Shown piece by piece: positions 50,792 to 59,126 of a DNA stretch of 64,000 nucleotides. The stretch comes from Terrabacter terrigena (lineage in GTDB: Bacteria > Actinomycetota > Actinomycetes > Actinomycetales > Dermatophilaceae), in the NCBI RefSeq assembly GCF_042676085.1, contig NZ_JBHTKH010000002.1, positions 288,708 to 352,707 of the forward strand, in the 5' to 3' direction. A program made the position numbers and the translations under genes. The notes under the pieces are model-generated. The model ran no database searches. It saw only the letters and a list, made by a program, of their open reading frames with translations, and was not told the origin of the DNA. The stretch's first letter is position 1. Every line of letters starts with the position of its first letter.

Positions 50792-51180
50792 CCATCCTCG
50801 TCGGCTACATCCCGACGGCCCAGGGCGAGGCCGCCCTGGCCGCAGCCACCACCGAGGCCCGCGCCCACGGCGAACGCGTGCTCGTCGTCAACATGTCCCG
50901 CGACGACAAGCTCGTCGACGCCCACCGCGCGGAGGGCACGGACCTCGACCGCCTCGACGCCGACCTGGCCGAGTCGGGCGTCGAGCACGAGGTGCGCCGG
51001 GTCGAGCACGGCACCGACCCGGCCGATGCGATCCTGCAGATCATCGACGCCGAGTCACCTCGCATGCTCGTCATCGGCATCCGGCACCGCTCGCCCGTCG
51101 GCAAGCTGCTGCTCGGCTCCACGGCGCAGCGCCTGCTGCTCGACTCGTCGTGTCCGGTGCTCGCGGTCAAGGCCGGCTGA
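50788..51180 (+). CDS. Universal stress protein (UspA family)
   Basis: A 130-residue single-domain Usp. The ATP-binding signature Gly-Ile-Arg-His-Arg-Ser-Pro-Val-Gly-Lys-Leu-Leu-Leu-Gly-Ser is present near residues 93-110 (canonical G-2x-G-9x-G-S/T). The start overlaps the tctA stop (ATGA), so it is part of the transporter operon. Usp genes are often fused or linked to transporters and may modulate them. A strong hairpin terminator follows. Confidence 0.9.
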   Translation: MTILVGYIPTAQGEAALAAATTEARAHGERVLVVNMSRDDKLVDAHRAEGTDLDRLDADLAESGVEHEVRRVEHGTDPADAILQIIDAESPRMLVIGIRHRSPVGKLLLGSTAQRLLLDSSCPVLAVKAG

Positions 51181-51212
51181 CAGCAGCCGCCCCGACGGCC
51201 GCCCCAGGCACT

Positions 51213-51251
51213 CCGAGTGGCCGATGCCTTTCGCGGGCATCGGCCACTCGG
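51213..51251 (+). terminator. Terminator of the tctCBA-usp operon
   Basis: CCGAGTGGCCGATGCC pairs perfectly with GGCATCGGCCACTCGG over a 7-base loop. The CorA gene on the other strand ends 145 bases further on. Confidence 0.88.
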
Positions 51252-51395
51252 CGTCTCCGGCCCGGGGAGAGCCGGCAGCTCGAGCAGGGCCGGGTCGGTA
51301 CGCAGGCCGGGTGCAGTGGCGTCCGCGGACAGAGGCTCTCCGGTCGTCACCCAGGGAGCGGCCACCGTTGCCACGGCCCTCTCGTCGGGTGGGGG

Positions 51396-52379
51396 TCACC
51401 ACCAGCCCTGGCGGTGGGCCCAGCGGAGCAGGCCGAGGCTGATCACGAGCATCACGCCGAGCACGGCGATCAGCTGCGGCACGTGTGTCTCGTCGTTGAC
51501 GATGAGGTTCATCCCGTAGACCGACGCGATGGCGGTGATGGGAAGCGTGATCGCCGCGATCACCGCGAGCCGCTCCATCGCGACGGTCATCTTCGTCGTG
51601 ACGCGCGTCTGGTAGAGGTCGATGACGCCGACGAGGAACTGCATCTCGCCGTCGGCGAGGTTGCGCACCCGCTCGAACTGCTCGGCGAGGTCGCGCGCGT
51701 GGCGCTTCGCCTCGTCGGGCACGAACCGCTCGAGGGAGTGGATGCGGGCCTGGATGTCGTACGCCTGGCCGGCCATGGTGCGTGAGGTCATGAGCTCGTG
51801 CCGGATGAGGAAGAGCTGCTCGAGCAGGTCCTCGGGCCGGCGGAAGTCGGCCGCCATGACCTGCTCCTCCAGCGGAGGCAGCCGCGTCGCCACCTGGCGC
51901 ACGGCAGCACTCAGGCGGCGGGCGATCGCGGAGCCGATGGCGTACGCGAGGTCGTGCGGGGACCCGGGCCGCAGCCGACCGGCCTCCACCCTCGCCCTCA
52001 CCCCATGCGTCTCCTGGCTCGCGGCCTCGGCCGACACGACCGGGTTGCGCGGTCCGTGCACCGTGACGAGGCAGCGCTCCCCGACGACCATGTCGAGCTC
52101 GAGCACGTGGACGTGCCCGCCCTCCCCCGTCAGCGCGGTGTGGAGGATGACGAAGAGCTGGTGCTCGTACGCGTGCACCGTGGGCACGAAGTTGCGCTCG
52201 GCACAGGCCTGCCGGACGAGCGGGTGCGCCCGGATCGGCCCGGCGAGCACGGCCTCCGCCTCGGCGTCCCAGTCGGGCACGTCGACCCAGGCGAACCCAT
52301 CGCCACGCGTGAGCAGGCCCTCCAGCTCGGCTACCGAGTGGTCGGTGATCCCGTCAGCAGTGACGAACGACACCTGCAT
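51396..52379 (-). CDS. corA: CorA-family divalent metal transporter
   Basis: A 327-residue pentameric Mg2+ (or Co2+/Ni2+) channel. A large cytoplasmic N-terminal domain with a long helix precedes two C-terminal membrane helices. The selectivity motif Tyr-Gly-Met-Asn lies at the end of helix 1, followed by an acidic-polar loop (Ile-Val-Asn-Asp-Glu-Thr). The C-terminus is basic. ATG 52379 begins the conserved domain; an upstream ATG at 52415 would add 12 unlikely residues. Confidence 0.92.
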   Translation of the reverse strand: MQVSFVTADGITDHSVAELEGLLTRGDGFAWVDVPDWDAEAEAVLAGPIRAHPLVRQACAERNFVPTVHAYEHQLFVILHTALTGEGGHVHVLELDMVVGERCLVTVHGPRNPVVSAEAASQETHGVRARVEAGRLRPGSPHDLAYAIGSAIARRLSAAVRQVATRLPPLEEQVMAADFRRPEDLLEQLFLIRHELMTSRTMAGQAYDIQARIHSLERFVPDEAKRHARDLAEQFERVRNLADGEMQFLVGVIDLYQTRVTTKMTVAMERLAVIAAITLPITAIASVYGMNLIVNDETHVPQLIAVLGVMLVISLGLLRWAHRQGWW

Positions 52380-52445
52380 GCCACCACTCTGGCACCAGAC
52401 ACGTGGCTGGGTCACCGAGAGTCAGGGAACCCGTGGCCCGCTGCG

Positions 52446-53648
52446 TCACCCGGCGACGCAGGCGCCGGTGTCGACCTCGGCCTCGGAGGCCGCCGACGCG
52501 GCGAGGACCGGCTTCGCCTCGTTGAGGGTCAGCGCATAGCCCGTCGTGTCGTCCTCGAGCGACTTCGCGAAGATGACGCCGACGACGCGGCCCTGGGGGT
52601 CGAGGAGCGGGCCGCCCGAGTTGCCGGGCTGCACCGTGGTGGCGAGCGAGTAGATCTCGCGGACGACGCGTTCGCGGCCGTAGATGTCGAGTCCGCGGGC
52701 GTCGAGCTGGGCGCGCACCCGGGCCGAGACGACGCGGTAGGGGCCGTCGAGCGGGAACCCGGGAACGGCCGCCGAGTCGCCGCGGGTCACCTCGGCGCCG
52801 AGCGGGAGCGCCGGTAGCGCGAGACCCGGGACGCTGAGCACCGCGAGGTCGCGCCTCGGGTCGAAGACGACGACGCGGGCTCGCAGCGTCTGGTCCCCGC
52901 CCTCTATGCGCACCTGGTCGGCGCCGGCGACGACGTGGGCGTTCGTGACGATGCGGCCCGGGGAGAGCACCCAGCCCGTGCCCTCCTGCCCGCGCTGGCA
53001 CGACTGAGACTGCGTGGTCACCTTGACGACCGACCGGCCGGCCGCGCGGATCGCCTGCGACTGCGCGACCGCGGGGTCCGGCTCCTGCACCGGCGTGATC
53101 GGCTCGGGTGCGAGGCCGCCGAAGACCTGGGGGAAACCCTGGCTCGACAGGAAACCGCGGAAGCTCGCGAAGACGTCGCCGGTCTGCTCGGGCACGACCG
53201 AGTTGACGACGCGCATGACTCGCGACTCGGCCATCGCCTTCGAGAGCGCGGGGTTGCCCGCCGTGCGCAGCGCGCCCCCGATGAACCAGACGATGAGGCT
53301 CGCGGCGAGCATGACGACGACGGCGCCGAGCACCGAGTCGAGGCGTCGCAGCGACGTCTGCCCCACCTTTCTGCGGACCTGCGCCCCGAGCAGGCTGCCG
53401 AGGTACTGGCCGAGCCAGCCGAACGCGACGACGCCGACGATGAGGGCGACGACTCGTGACCGGTCGTTGTCGGCCACGGCCTCCCAGCGCGCCAGGAGCC
53501 CGGGCAGCTGCCAGACCGCGAGCATCGCGAAGGCGAAGAAGCCGACCAGCGAGGCCGCGCTCTGGATCAGGCCCTGGCGGTAGCCGGAGAAGGCGTACGC
53601 GAGGAGCAGCAGCCCCAGGGCGACGTCGAGCACCGTGCCACCGGTCAT
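52446..53648 (-). CDS. marP: MarP-like membrane serine protease
   Basis: A 400-residue protein with four N-terminal membrane helices (CvpA-like domain) and an extracytoplasmic trypsin-like domain. The triad is His238 (Thr-Asn-Ala-His-Val), Asp267 (Arg-Arg-Asp-Leu-Ala) and Ser344 (Gly-Asn-Ser-Gly-Gly), almost the same numbering as mycobacterial MarP. MarP is needed for acid tolerance in M. tuberculosis through cleavage of a peptidoglycan hydrolase. Two Cys residues (near 215 and the C-terminus) could form its redox disulfide. The start overlaps the NUDIX stop by one base (TGATGA). Confidence 0.93.
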   Translation of the reverse strand: MTGGTVLDVALGLLLLAYAFSGYRQGLIQSAASLVGFFAFAMLAVWQLPGLLARWEAVADNDRSRVVALIVGVVAFGWLGQYLGSLLGAQVRRKVGQTSLRRLDSVLGAVVVMLAASLIVWFIGGALRTAGNPALSKAMAESRVMRVVNSVVPEQTGDVFASFRGFLSSQGFPQVFGGLAPEPITPVQEPDPAVAQSQAIRAAGRSVVKVTTQSQSCQRGQEGTGWVLSPGRIVTNAHVVAGADQVRIEGGDQTLRARVVVFDPRRDLAVLSVPGLALPALPLGAEVTRGDSAAVPGFPLDGPYRVVSARVRAQLDARGLDIYGRERVVREIYSLATTVQPGNSGGPLLDPQGRVVGVIFAKSLEDDTTGYALTLNEAKPVLAASAASEAEVDTGACVAG

Positions 53649-54433
53649 CAGCGCCTCCCTCCCAGAAAGCGCTCGGGCAGCGGTCGCTGGACCTCGGCGT
53701 CCCAGGGCCTGGAGAGGCCACCCAGCTCGAGCACGCTGCTGACGAGCCCGGCCGTGAAGCCCCAGAGGAACAGGTCGTCGAGGTCGAAGCCGGGGCCGAC
53801 GTAGCCCGAGGGGTGCGTCACCGAGAAGCGGGTCGCCGGCTCGACGAGGTGCGACACCGGCACCGAGAGCACGTCGTGCACCTCGGCCGGGTCGCGCACC
53901 CCGATGGGTGAGGGCCGGGCCCACCACGCGAGCACCGGCGTGACGACGAACTGCGCCGGTGCGAGGAAGATCGGGGGCAGCTGCACGACGACGTCGACGC
54001 CGGCAGGGTCGACGCCCGTCTCCTCCTGAGCCTCGCGGAGGGCCGTGGCGACGAGGTCGGGGTCCTCGGGGTCGCGCGAACCACCGGGAAAGGCGATCTG
54101 CGCCGGCTGGGTGCGCATCGTGTGCGAGCGCTCGATGAGCACGACGTGCTCCCCGGGCTCCACAGGCTCGACGGCGCCGTCGGCATCGGCGCCGTCCCCG
54201 GAGCCGTCGGCGCCCGCGGGCGGCGGCCCGAAGAGGATGAGCACGGCCGACTCGCGAGCGCTCTCGTCAGGCGGCGCGAACCGCGCGAACCACTCCGGCT
54301 GGAAGCTCTCGAGCCGCTGCACTGCGCGGTCCATCCAGGCCGGCCGCGGCAGCGGGCCCCGCCCCGGCGTGGGGGCAGGGTCGATGGAACCCGAGCTGCC
54401 GGCATACGCAATGCCGCTGACCACCTTCGTCAC
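53648..54433 (-). CDS. NUDIX hydrolase, CoA pyrophosphatase-like
   Basis: A 261-residue hydrolase of the NudL/CoA-diphosphatase group. The Nudix box runs from Gly-Gly-Ser-Arg-Asp-Pro through Ala-Leu-Arg-Glu-Ala-Gln-Glu-Glu-Thr-Gly-Val, with all metal-binding Glu residues present. The family-specific Pro-Ala-Gln-Ile-Ala-Phe-Pro-Gly-Gly precedes it. An N-terminal Gly/Pro-rich stretch and an acidic loop are insertions. GTG 54433 overlaps the nth stop (GTGA). In mycobacteria a thioredoxin-like gene stands between this and nth; it is absent here. Confidence 0.88.
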   Translation of the reverse strand: MTKVVSGIAYAGSSGSIDPAPTPGRGPLPRPAWMDRAVQRLESFQPEWFARFAPPDESARESAVLILFGPPPAGADGSGDGADADGAVEPVEPGEHVVLIERSHTMRTQPAQIAFPGGSRDPEDPDLVATALREAQEETGVDPAGVDVVVQLPPIFLAPAQFVVTPVLAWWARPSPIGVRDPAEVHDVLSVPVSHLVEPATRFSVTHPSGYVGPGFDLDDLFLWGFTAGLVSSVLELGGLSRPWDAEVQRPLPERFLGGRR

Positions 54434-55155
54434 TTCGGCGCCAGCTCGTACTTCAGAAGCTTCGCCGCCTTCTCGGGGTCGGTCTCGCCGATGCCGTAGC
54501 TGGGGCACCAGCGTGCGACCGGGCACGCACCGCACGCGGGCCTCTTCGCGTGGCACGTGCGGCGGCCGTGGAAGATGACGACGTGGCTGAGCATCGTCCA
54601 GTCCTTGCGCATGAACAGCCGACCGATCTCGTGCTCGACCTTGACCGGGTCGTCCTCGGTGGTCCAGCCGAAGCGGCGCACCAGACGGCCGAAGTGCGTG
54701 TCGACGGTGATGCCCGGGATGTCGAAGGCGTTGCCCAGGACGACGTTCGCCGTCTTGCGCCCGACCCCGGGGAGCGTCACGAGGTCCTTGAGGCGCGGCG
54801 GCACCTCGCCGTCGAAGTTCTCGACGAGGGCGATGCCGAGCTTGATGAGGGCGTCCGCCTTGTTCCGGTAGAAGCCGGTCGGCTGGATGATCGTCTCGAG
54901 CTCGGTGCGGTCGGCGCCCGCGTAGTCTGCCGCCGACCGGTACTTCGCGAAGACGATCGGTGTCACCTTGTTGACCCCGACGTCGGTCGTCTGGGCCGAC
55001 AGGATCGTCGCCACGAGCAGCTCGAGCGGGTTGGTGAAGTCGAGCTCGCAGTGCGCGTACGGGTAGCGCTCGTGGAGCGACCGGTACATCTTGCGGGCGC
55101 GACGCGTCCGCGAGATCGAGGTCTCGTCGTCGGTCACGATGGCGCGGGGGGACAC
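54430..55155 (-). CDS. nth: Endonuclease III
   Basis: A 241-residue bifunctional DNA glycosylase/AP lyase that removes oxidised pyrimidines in base excision repair. The helix-hairpin-helix Leu-Pro-Gly-Val-Gly-Arg-Lys-Thr-Ala-Asn holds the catalytic Lys, and Val-Asp-Thr-His-Phe the catalytic Asp. The C-terminal 4Fe-4S site has the exact Cys-x6-Cys-x2-Cys-x5-Cys spacing. GTG 55155 lies 7 bases after TACAGT (55168-55163), consistent with a leaderless transcript; a GTG at 55137 is the other option. Confidence 0.94.
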   Translation of the reverse strand: MSPRAIVTDDETSISRTRRARKMYRSLHERYPYAHCELDFTNPLELLVATILSAQTTDVGVNKVTPIVFAKYRSAADYAGADRTELETIIQPTGFYRNKADALIKLGIALVENFDGEVPPRLKDLVTLPGVGRKTANVVLGNAFDIPGITVDTHFGRLVRRFGWTTEDDPVKVEHEIGRLFMRKDWTMLSHVVIFHGRRTCHAKRPACGACPVARWCPSYGIGETDPEKAAKLLKYELAPK

Positions 55156-55335
55156 GGACGACACTGTATGCCGCCGCGCTGGGTCCCGCCGGGTTCGCCC
55201 GGCCGGCATCGGCACCGGCCCCCGGCAGCGCGCCGCCCCGACGCCGAGGGCGTCTGTGCCCGTTGGCTCCTCGCGCCTCCGCGTGCAGCAAGACGGTGCA
55301 GATGGGTACGAACTGCCTGCACTGAGGAGGCAGAC

Positions 55336-56133
55336 ATGCAGACGCAGACACACGACGGGGAGCCGGCGGCTGTTCTGGAGGGACGGCCGGACGCGTCACA
55401 CGACGACGGCAGCCTCGAGTCGACGCTCGACGTGCTCCATGCCATGGACCTGGAGCCCGCTCCCGAGGCTGACGTCGTCCGGGCCCTGGAGCTCATGGTC
55501 ACGCACGCCGAGTTCCCGTGCCTCGGCGCGAAGTCGGTCTTCCGCCGGGGAGGAGCCACGCACGCCGTGCTCGACGACATGGACGCCCCCGACACCCCGC
55601 GGGTGCTGCTCGAGCGGCTACAGGCGTTCGCCGACGACATCGACGGCCGCGACGGCTTCCACTCGTTCATCGCCACCTTCCGCCGGCCGTGTCACGACGA
55701 CGAGGCCGCTTTCGAGTCCTCGCTCTTCGAGCTGCTCCAACGGCTCCACGACACCGACGCAGAACTCTGGGCGCGCGGGGTCGAGGCCGACCCCAACGAC
55801 CCGCACTTCGCCTTCAGTGCCGGCGGCACCGCGTACTTCATCGTCGGCCTGCACCCTGCGGCGTCCCGGGTCGCGCGACGGGCGCCCCTGGCCACCCTGG
55901 TCTTCAACCCGCACGACCAGTTCGAGCAGCTGCGGGAAGAGGGCCGGTTCGACGGCATGCGCACCACGATCCGTCGCCGTGACGAGAACCTGCAGGGCTC
56001 GCTCAACCCGATGGTCTCCGACCACGGACAGAGCAGCGAGGCGCTCCAGTACTCCGGCCGGCAGCACGCACCGGGCTGGGAGCCCCCGCTCGAGGTCCAG
56101 CCCGTCACCCCCGACGACAAGGAGCGCCGATGA
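55336..56133 (+). CDS. YqcI/YcgG (GntA/DcsA-like) haem-dependent N-hydroxylase family
   Basis: A 265-residue soluble protein with the full motif set of the family. These are Phe-Pro-Cys at 60-62, Asp-Pro-His-Phe-Ala-Phe-Ser-Ala-Gly-Gly-Thr-Ala-Tyr-Phe-Ile-Val-Gly-Leu-His-Pro ending at 174, Asn-Pro-His-Asp-Gln-Phe-Glu-Gln-Leu-Arg at 191-200 and Gln-Tyr-Ser-Gly-Arg near 238-242. Characterised relatives are haem proteins that N-hydroxylate guanidino groups, for example DcsA on L-arginine in D-cycloserine synthesis and GntA in guanitoxin synthesis. The substrate here is unknown but a guanidino compound is likely. GAGGAGG precedes the ATG; the next gene overlaps by 4 bases. Confidence 0.85.
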   Translation: MQTQTHDGEPAAVLEGRPDASHDDGSLESTLDVLHAMDLEPAPEADVVRALELMVTHAEFPCLGAKSVFRRGGATHAVLDDMDAPDTPRVLLERLQAFADDIDGRDGFHSFIATFRRPCHDDEAAFESSLFELLQRLHDTDAELWARGVEADPNDPHFAFSAGGTAYFIVGLHPAASRVARRAPLATLVFNPHDQFEQLREEGRFDGMRTTIRRRDENLQGSLNPMVSDHGQSSEALQYSGRQHAPGWEPPLEVQPVTPDDKERR

Positions 56134-56828
56134 CCATCGCCGAGAACGCACCCACGACGCCACCTCGTGAACCACTCGCCGGCTCCCGGCACTTCGGTCC
56201 GGGGGGCCCGGTTTTCGCACCCACGTCCGGTGGGGCCGTAGAGCTGACCCGCCTGGCCCCCCAGACCGGCGCGGCCTTCGTGCTGCGCGCCGGTCAGCGC
56301 CTCGTCGTCGTCGACCCTGTCGGCGAGCAGGTGAGCGACTTCTTCGCGGTGATGGCCGACGACCACGACGAGTGGCTCAGCTCCGGGCGCACCATCGACT
56401 ACGCCGGCTCGACGCTCGTGACCACGGGCTCGGTGCTCTACAGCAACCGCAGCACCCCCATGGCCACGGTCGTGGAGGACACGTGTGGGCGCCACGACCT
56501 GCTGCTCACGCCGTGCAGCCAGCAGACCTTCGACCTGCTCTATCCCGAGCTCGAGGGCGCGTACCACCCGAGCTGCTTCGAGAACCTCGCGACGAACCTG
56601 GGCCGCTTCGGGGTCGGACCGGACCGGATCGGTACGACGCTCAACATCTTCATGAACGTGTGGGCCGAGCGCAACGGCGAGCTGCACATCGACCCGCCCA
56701 CGTCGCGGGCCGGCGACCGGTTCGTGCTGCGCGCCGAGGCCGACCTCGTCGTCGGGCTCACCGCGTGCTCCGCCGAGAAGTCCAACAACGGCGTCTGCAA
56801 GCCCATCGACTACCGCATCGAGGGGTGA
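56130..56828 (+). CDS. DUF1989 / urea carboxylase-associated family protein
   Basis: A 232-residue protein. Conserved family residues are visible: Asp-Thr-Cys-Gly-Arg-His-Asp (Cys119, His122), Cys129, His-Pro-Ser-Cys (Cys149), Asn-Ile-Phe-Met-Asn and Thr-Ala-Cys-Ser-Ala (Cys213), with another Cys at 223. Members of this family form the carboxyguanidine deiminase CgdAB of guanidine catabolism. It overlaps the YcgG-like gene (ATGA), so the two proteins are made together, and both families act on guanidino groups. The catalytic identity of this single-subunit version is inference. Confidence 0.82.
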   Translation: MTIAENAPTTPPREPLAGSRHFGPGGPVFAPTSGGAVELTRLAPQTGAAFVLRAGQRLVVVDPVGEQVSDFFAVMADDHDEWLSSGRTIDYAGSTLVTTGSVLYSNRSTPMATVVEDTCGRHDLLLTPCSQQTFDLLYPELEGAYHPSCFENLATNLGRFGVGPDRIGTTLNIFMNVWAERNGELHIDPPTSRAGDRFVLRAEADLVVGLTACSAEKSNNGVCKPIDYRIEG

Positions 56829-56905
56829 CCGACGGCCCGTCCGACGTGACGGGGCTCGCGGTCGGTGGCGGCGCGACGGCTCGGCCGTCATGGCACACTG
56901 ACCCC

Positions 56906-57583
56906 GTGGATCTCGACGTGGTGAGGCGCGCCCCCCTGTTCAAGGCTCTCGACGACGAGGCGGCCTCGGCGCTGCTGTCGGAGATGAGCCGCTCGCACAT
57001 GGAGCGCGGCGACGTGCTGTTCCACGAGGGCGACCGCGGCGACACGCTGTACGTCATCGCCGAGGGCAAGATCAAGCTCGGCCGCACGAGCCCCGACGGC
57101 CGCGAGAACCTCGTCGCCATCCTCGGCCCGGGCGAGATGTTCGGCGAGCTCAGCCTCTTCGACCCGGGCCCGCGCACGATGACCGCGACGGCCGTCGCCG
57201 AGACCCAGCTGCTCGGGCTCGGCAACGACTCGCTCACCGGTCTGCTCACCGGGCGCCCGGGCGTGTCCAAGTCCCTGCTCGCAGCCCTGGCCCAGCGCCT
57301 GCGCCGCACGAACGCCCATCTCGCCGACCTCGTCTTCACCGACGTGCCCGGGCGCGTCGCCAAGGCGCTTCTCGACCTGTCCGAGCGCTTCGGGCGTCCG
57401 GTCGAGGGCGGCATCATGGTCTCCCACGACCTCACCCAGGAGGAGCTCGCCCAGCTCGTCGGCGCATCGCGCGAGACGGTCAACAAGGCGCTCGCCGACT
57501 TCGCCACACGCGGCTGGCTGCGCCTCGAGGCGCGAGCCGTCCTGCTCCAGGACGTCGAGCGCCTCAAGCGCCGCGCCCGCTGA
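56906..57583 (+). CDS. crp: Crp/Fnr-family cAMP-responsive regulator (GlxR-like)
   Basis: A 225-residue global regulator. The cyclic-nucleotide domain contains Gly-Glu-Leu-Ser-Leu-Phe-Asp...Arg-Thr, the usual cAMP phosphate-binding pocket. A dimer helix and a helix-turn-helix (Leu-Thr-Gln-Glu-Glu-Leu-Ala-Gln-Leu-Val-Gly-Ala-Ser-Arg-Glu-Thr-Val) follow. The Met-Asp-Leu-Asp-Val-Val-Arg-Arg start matches actinobacterial Crp/GlxR. The GTG lies 6 bases after CACACT, suggesting a leaderless message. In relatives it adjoins nth directly; here two genes are interposed. Confidence 0.93.
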   Translation: MDLDVVRRAPLFKALDDEAASALLSEMSRSHMERGDVLFHEGDRGDTLYVIAEGKIKLGRTSPDGRENLVAILGPGEMFGELSLFDPGPRTMTATAVAETQLLGLGNDSLTGLLTGRPGVSKSLLAALAQRLRRTNAHLADLVFTDVPGRVAKALLDLSERFGRPVEGGIMVSHDLTQEELAQLVGASRETVNKALADFATRGWLRLEARAVLLQDVERLKRRAR

Positions 57584-57638
57584 CACGCTCAGCCAGCCGC
57601 TGGGCGTGGCGCACCGGCGAACTCCGTCGCCCACCGGC

Positions 57639-58292
57639 TCAGCTGGCGAACGACCAGCCCTCGGGTCCGTTGACGACGACCCGGTCGGCGCGGTCCGCGG
57701 CCGCGGAGACGCGCAGGGCGTTGACCTCGTCGGTCTGCTCCACCCATGCGGCCGCGGCGTCCGGCGACTTGCCGAAGGTCACGTGCCGCTCGACGAGCCG
57801 GGAGCGCCTCAGGTCGTCGTCGCCCGTCACGTACCAGACCTCGGTCATCGCGGCCCGCGCGGCCTGCCACCGCGGCTCGGGCAGCAGCAGGTAGTTGCCC
57901 TCCGTGACGACGAGACGGGCGCTCGGGGGAACCACCATCGCCGCGGCGATCGGCTGCTCGAGGGTGCGCTCGAAGCCCGGCGCGTAGACCCACGAGTCCG
58001 GCTCGTCGACGAGGCGGCGCAGCAGGTGCGCGTACCCTGCGGCATCGAACGTGTCGGGAGCGCCTTTGCGGGACAGTGCATTCAGTCGCTCGAGCTGCAC
58101 GTCGGCCAGGTGGTAGCCGTCCATGGGGACGTGTGCCACCCAGTCGTCGCCGCGGGCAGCTGCAACGCCGGCCACGACGGCGTCGGCCAGCGTCGACTTG
58201 CCCGCGCCGGGCACCCCGGCGATGCCGAGCACGACCCGGCGACGCTCGCCTACGAGGTCGAGGGCGGTGCCCACCACCTCCGCGAGACTCAC
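57639..58292 (-). CDS. Nucleoside/nucleotide kinase family protein (uridine kinase-like fold)
   Basis: A 217-residue P-loop kinase of the PRK/uridine kinase superfamily. Walker A is Gly-Ile-Ala-Gly-Val-Pro-Gly-Ala-Gly-Lys-Ser-Thr at 23-34. Met-Asp-Gly-Tyr-His is the substrate loop, Glu-Gly-Asn-Tyr-Leu-Leu a conserved acidic element, and Arg-Leu-Val-Glu-Arg-His a lid-like segment. Relatives phosphorylate fructose, pantothenate or nucleosides; the substrate cannot be chosen here. GTG 58292 overlaps the MBL stop (GTGA). Confidence 0.85.
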   Translation of the reverse strand: MSLAEVVGTALDLVGERRRVVLGIAGVPGAGKSTLADAVVAGVAAARGDDWVAHVPMDGYHLADVQLERLNALSRKGAPDTFDAAGYAHLLRRLVDEPDSWVYAPGFERTLEQPIAAAMVVPPSARLVVTEGNYLLLPEPRWQAARAAMTEVWYVTGDDDLRRSRLVERHVTFGKSPDAAAAWVEQTDEVNALRVSAAADRADRVVVNGPEGWSFAS

Positions 58293-59086
58293 CCGTGCTC
58301 GCGGAGGTACTCGAGCTGTGCCTGCACCGACAGCTCGGCCGCCGGCCACACGCTTCGCGGCACGTCGGCATAGACCGTCTCGACGACCTCGTATGCCGTC
58401 TGCGCACCTCGGGCGACCGCGTCTCGCACCTGGTCCAGTCGCTCCGCCCGGTGCTGGAGGTAGAAGGTCACCGTCGCCGCAGCGTCGGGGACGAACGGGC
58501 CGTGCCCCGGCAGCAGGCTCGTCACGGTGCCGGCCCGGGTGAGGGACTCGATGCGTTCGAGCGACGCCAGGTAGGCCTCGAGGCTGCCGTCGGGCCACGC
58601 GACGACGGTGGTGCCGCGTCCGAGGACCGTGTCGCCCGTGAGCAGCGAGTTGTCGGCGGGCAGCACGAAGGAGAAGGAGTCGCTCGTGTGACCGGGCGTC
58701 TCGACAGCGAGGATCTCGAGGCCACCCACCCGGATGGTCTCGCCTGCCCAGAGGTCGTCGTGGCCGCGGCCGAAGGCACGCACGGGCGCACCGGTCAGCT
58801 CGTGGAAGCGGTCGGCGCTCTCGGCGTGGTCGTCGTGCCCGTGGGTGAGCAGGGTCAGCGCTACCCGTCGCCCCGACGACGCCACCCGCTCGAGCACGTG
58901 CTGGAGGTGCCCCTCGTCGAGCGGCCCCGGGTCGACGACGACGACCTCGTCGGAGCCGGGCTCGGCGAGCAGCCAGGTGTTCGTGCCGTCGAGGGTCATC
59001 GGCGACGGGTTGGGGCAGAGCACGCACTCGGCCCGCTCGCTCGTGACGCCGCCGGTCCAGCTCGGGTCGGCTGCGGCGCCGTTCAC
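58289..59086 (-). CDS. MBL-fold metallohydrolase
   Basis: A 265-residue member of the metallo-beta-lactamase superfamily (LACTB2-like). The two-zinc site is His82-x-His84-x-Asp86-His87 in Thr-His-Gly-His-Asp-Asp-His. A further His lies in Thr-Pro-Gly-His-Thr-Ser-Asp, Asp in Leu-Thr-Gly-Asp-Thr and the last His in Leu-Pro-Gly-His-Gly-Pro. The group includes endoribonucleases and thioesterases. GTG 59086 has GGGAGGT 6 bases upstream. It matches the Rv3677c position of mycobacteria. Confidence 0.9.
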   Translation of the reverse strand: MNGAAADPSWTGGVTSERAECVLCPNPSPMTLDGTNTWLLAEPGSDEVVVVDPGPLDEGHLQHVLERVASSGRRVALTLLTHGHDDHAESADRFHELTGAPVRAFGRGHDDLWAGETIRVGGLEILAVETPGHTSDSFSFVLPADNSLLTGDTVLGRGTTVVAWPDGSLEAYLASLERIESLTRAGTVTSLLPGHGPFVPDAAATVTFYLQHRAERLDQVRDAVARGAQTAYEVVETVYADVPRSVWPAAELSVQAQLEYLREHG

Positions 59087-59126
59087 GACCGCACCTCCCG
59101 GCCCCGGGCCGCCGACGCCCCCGCAG

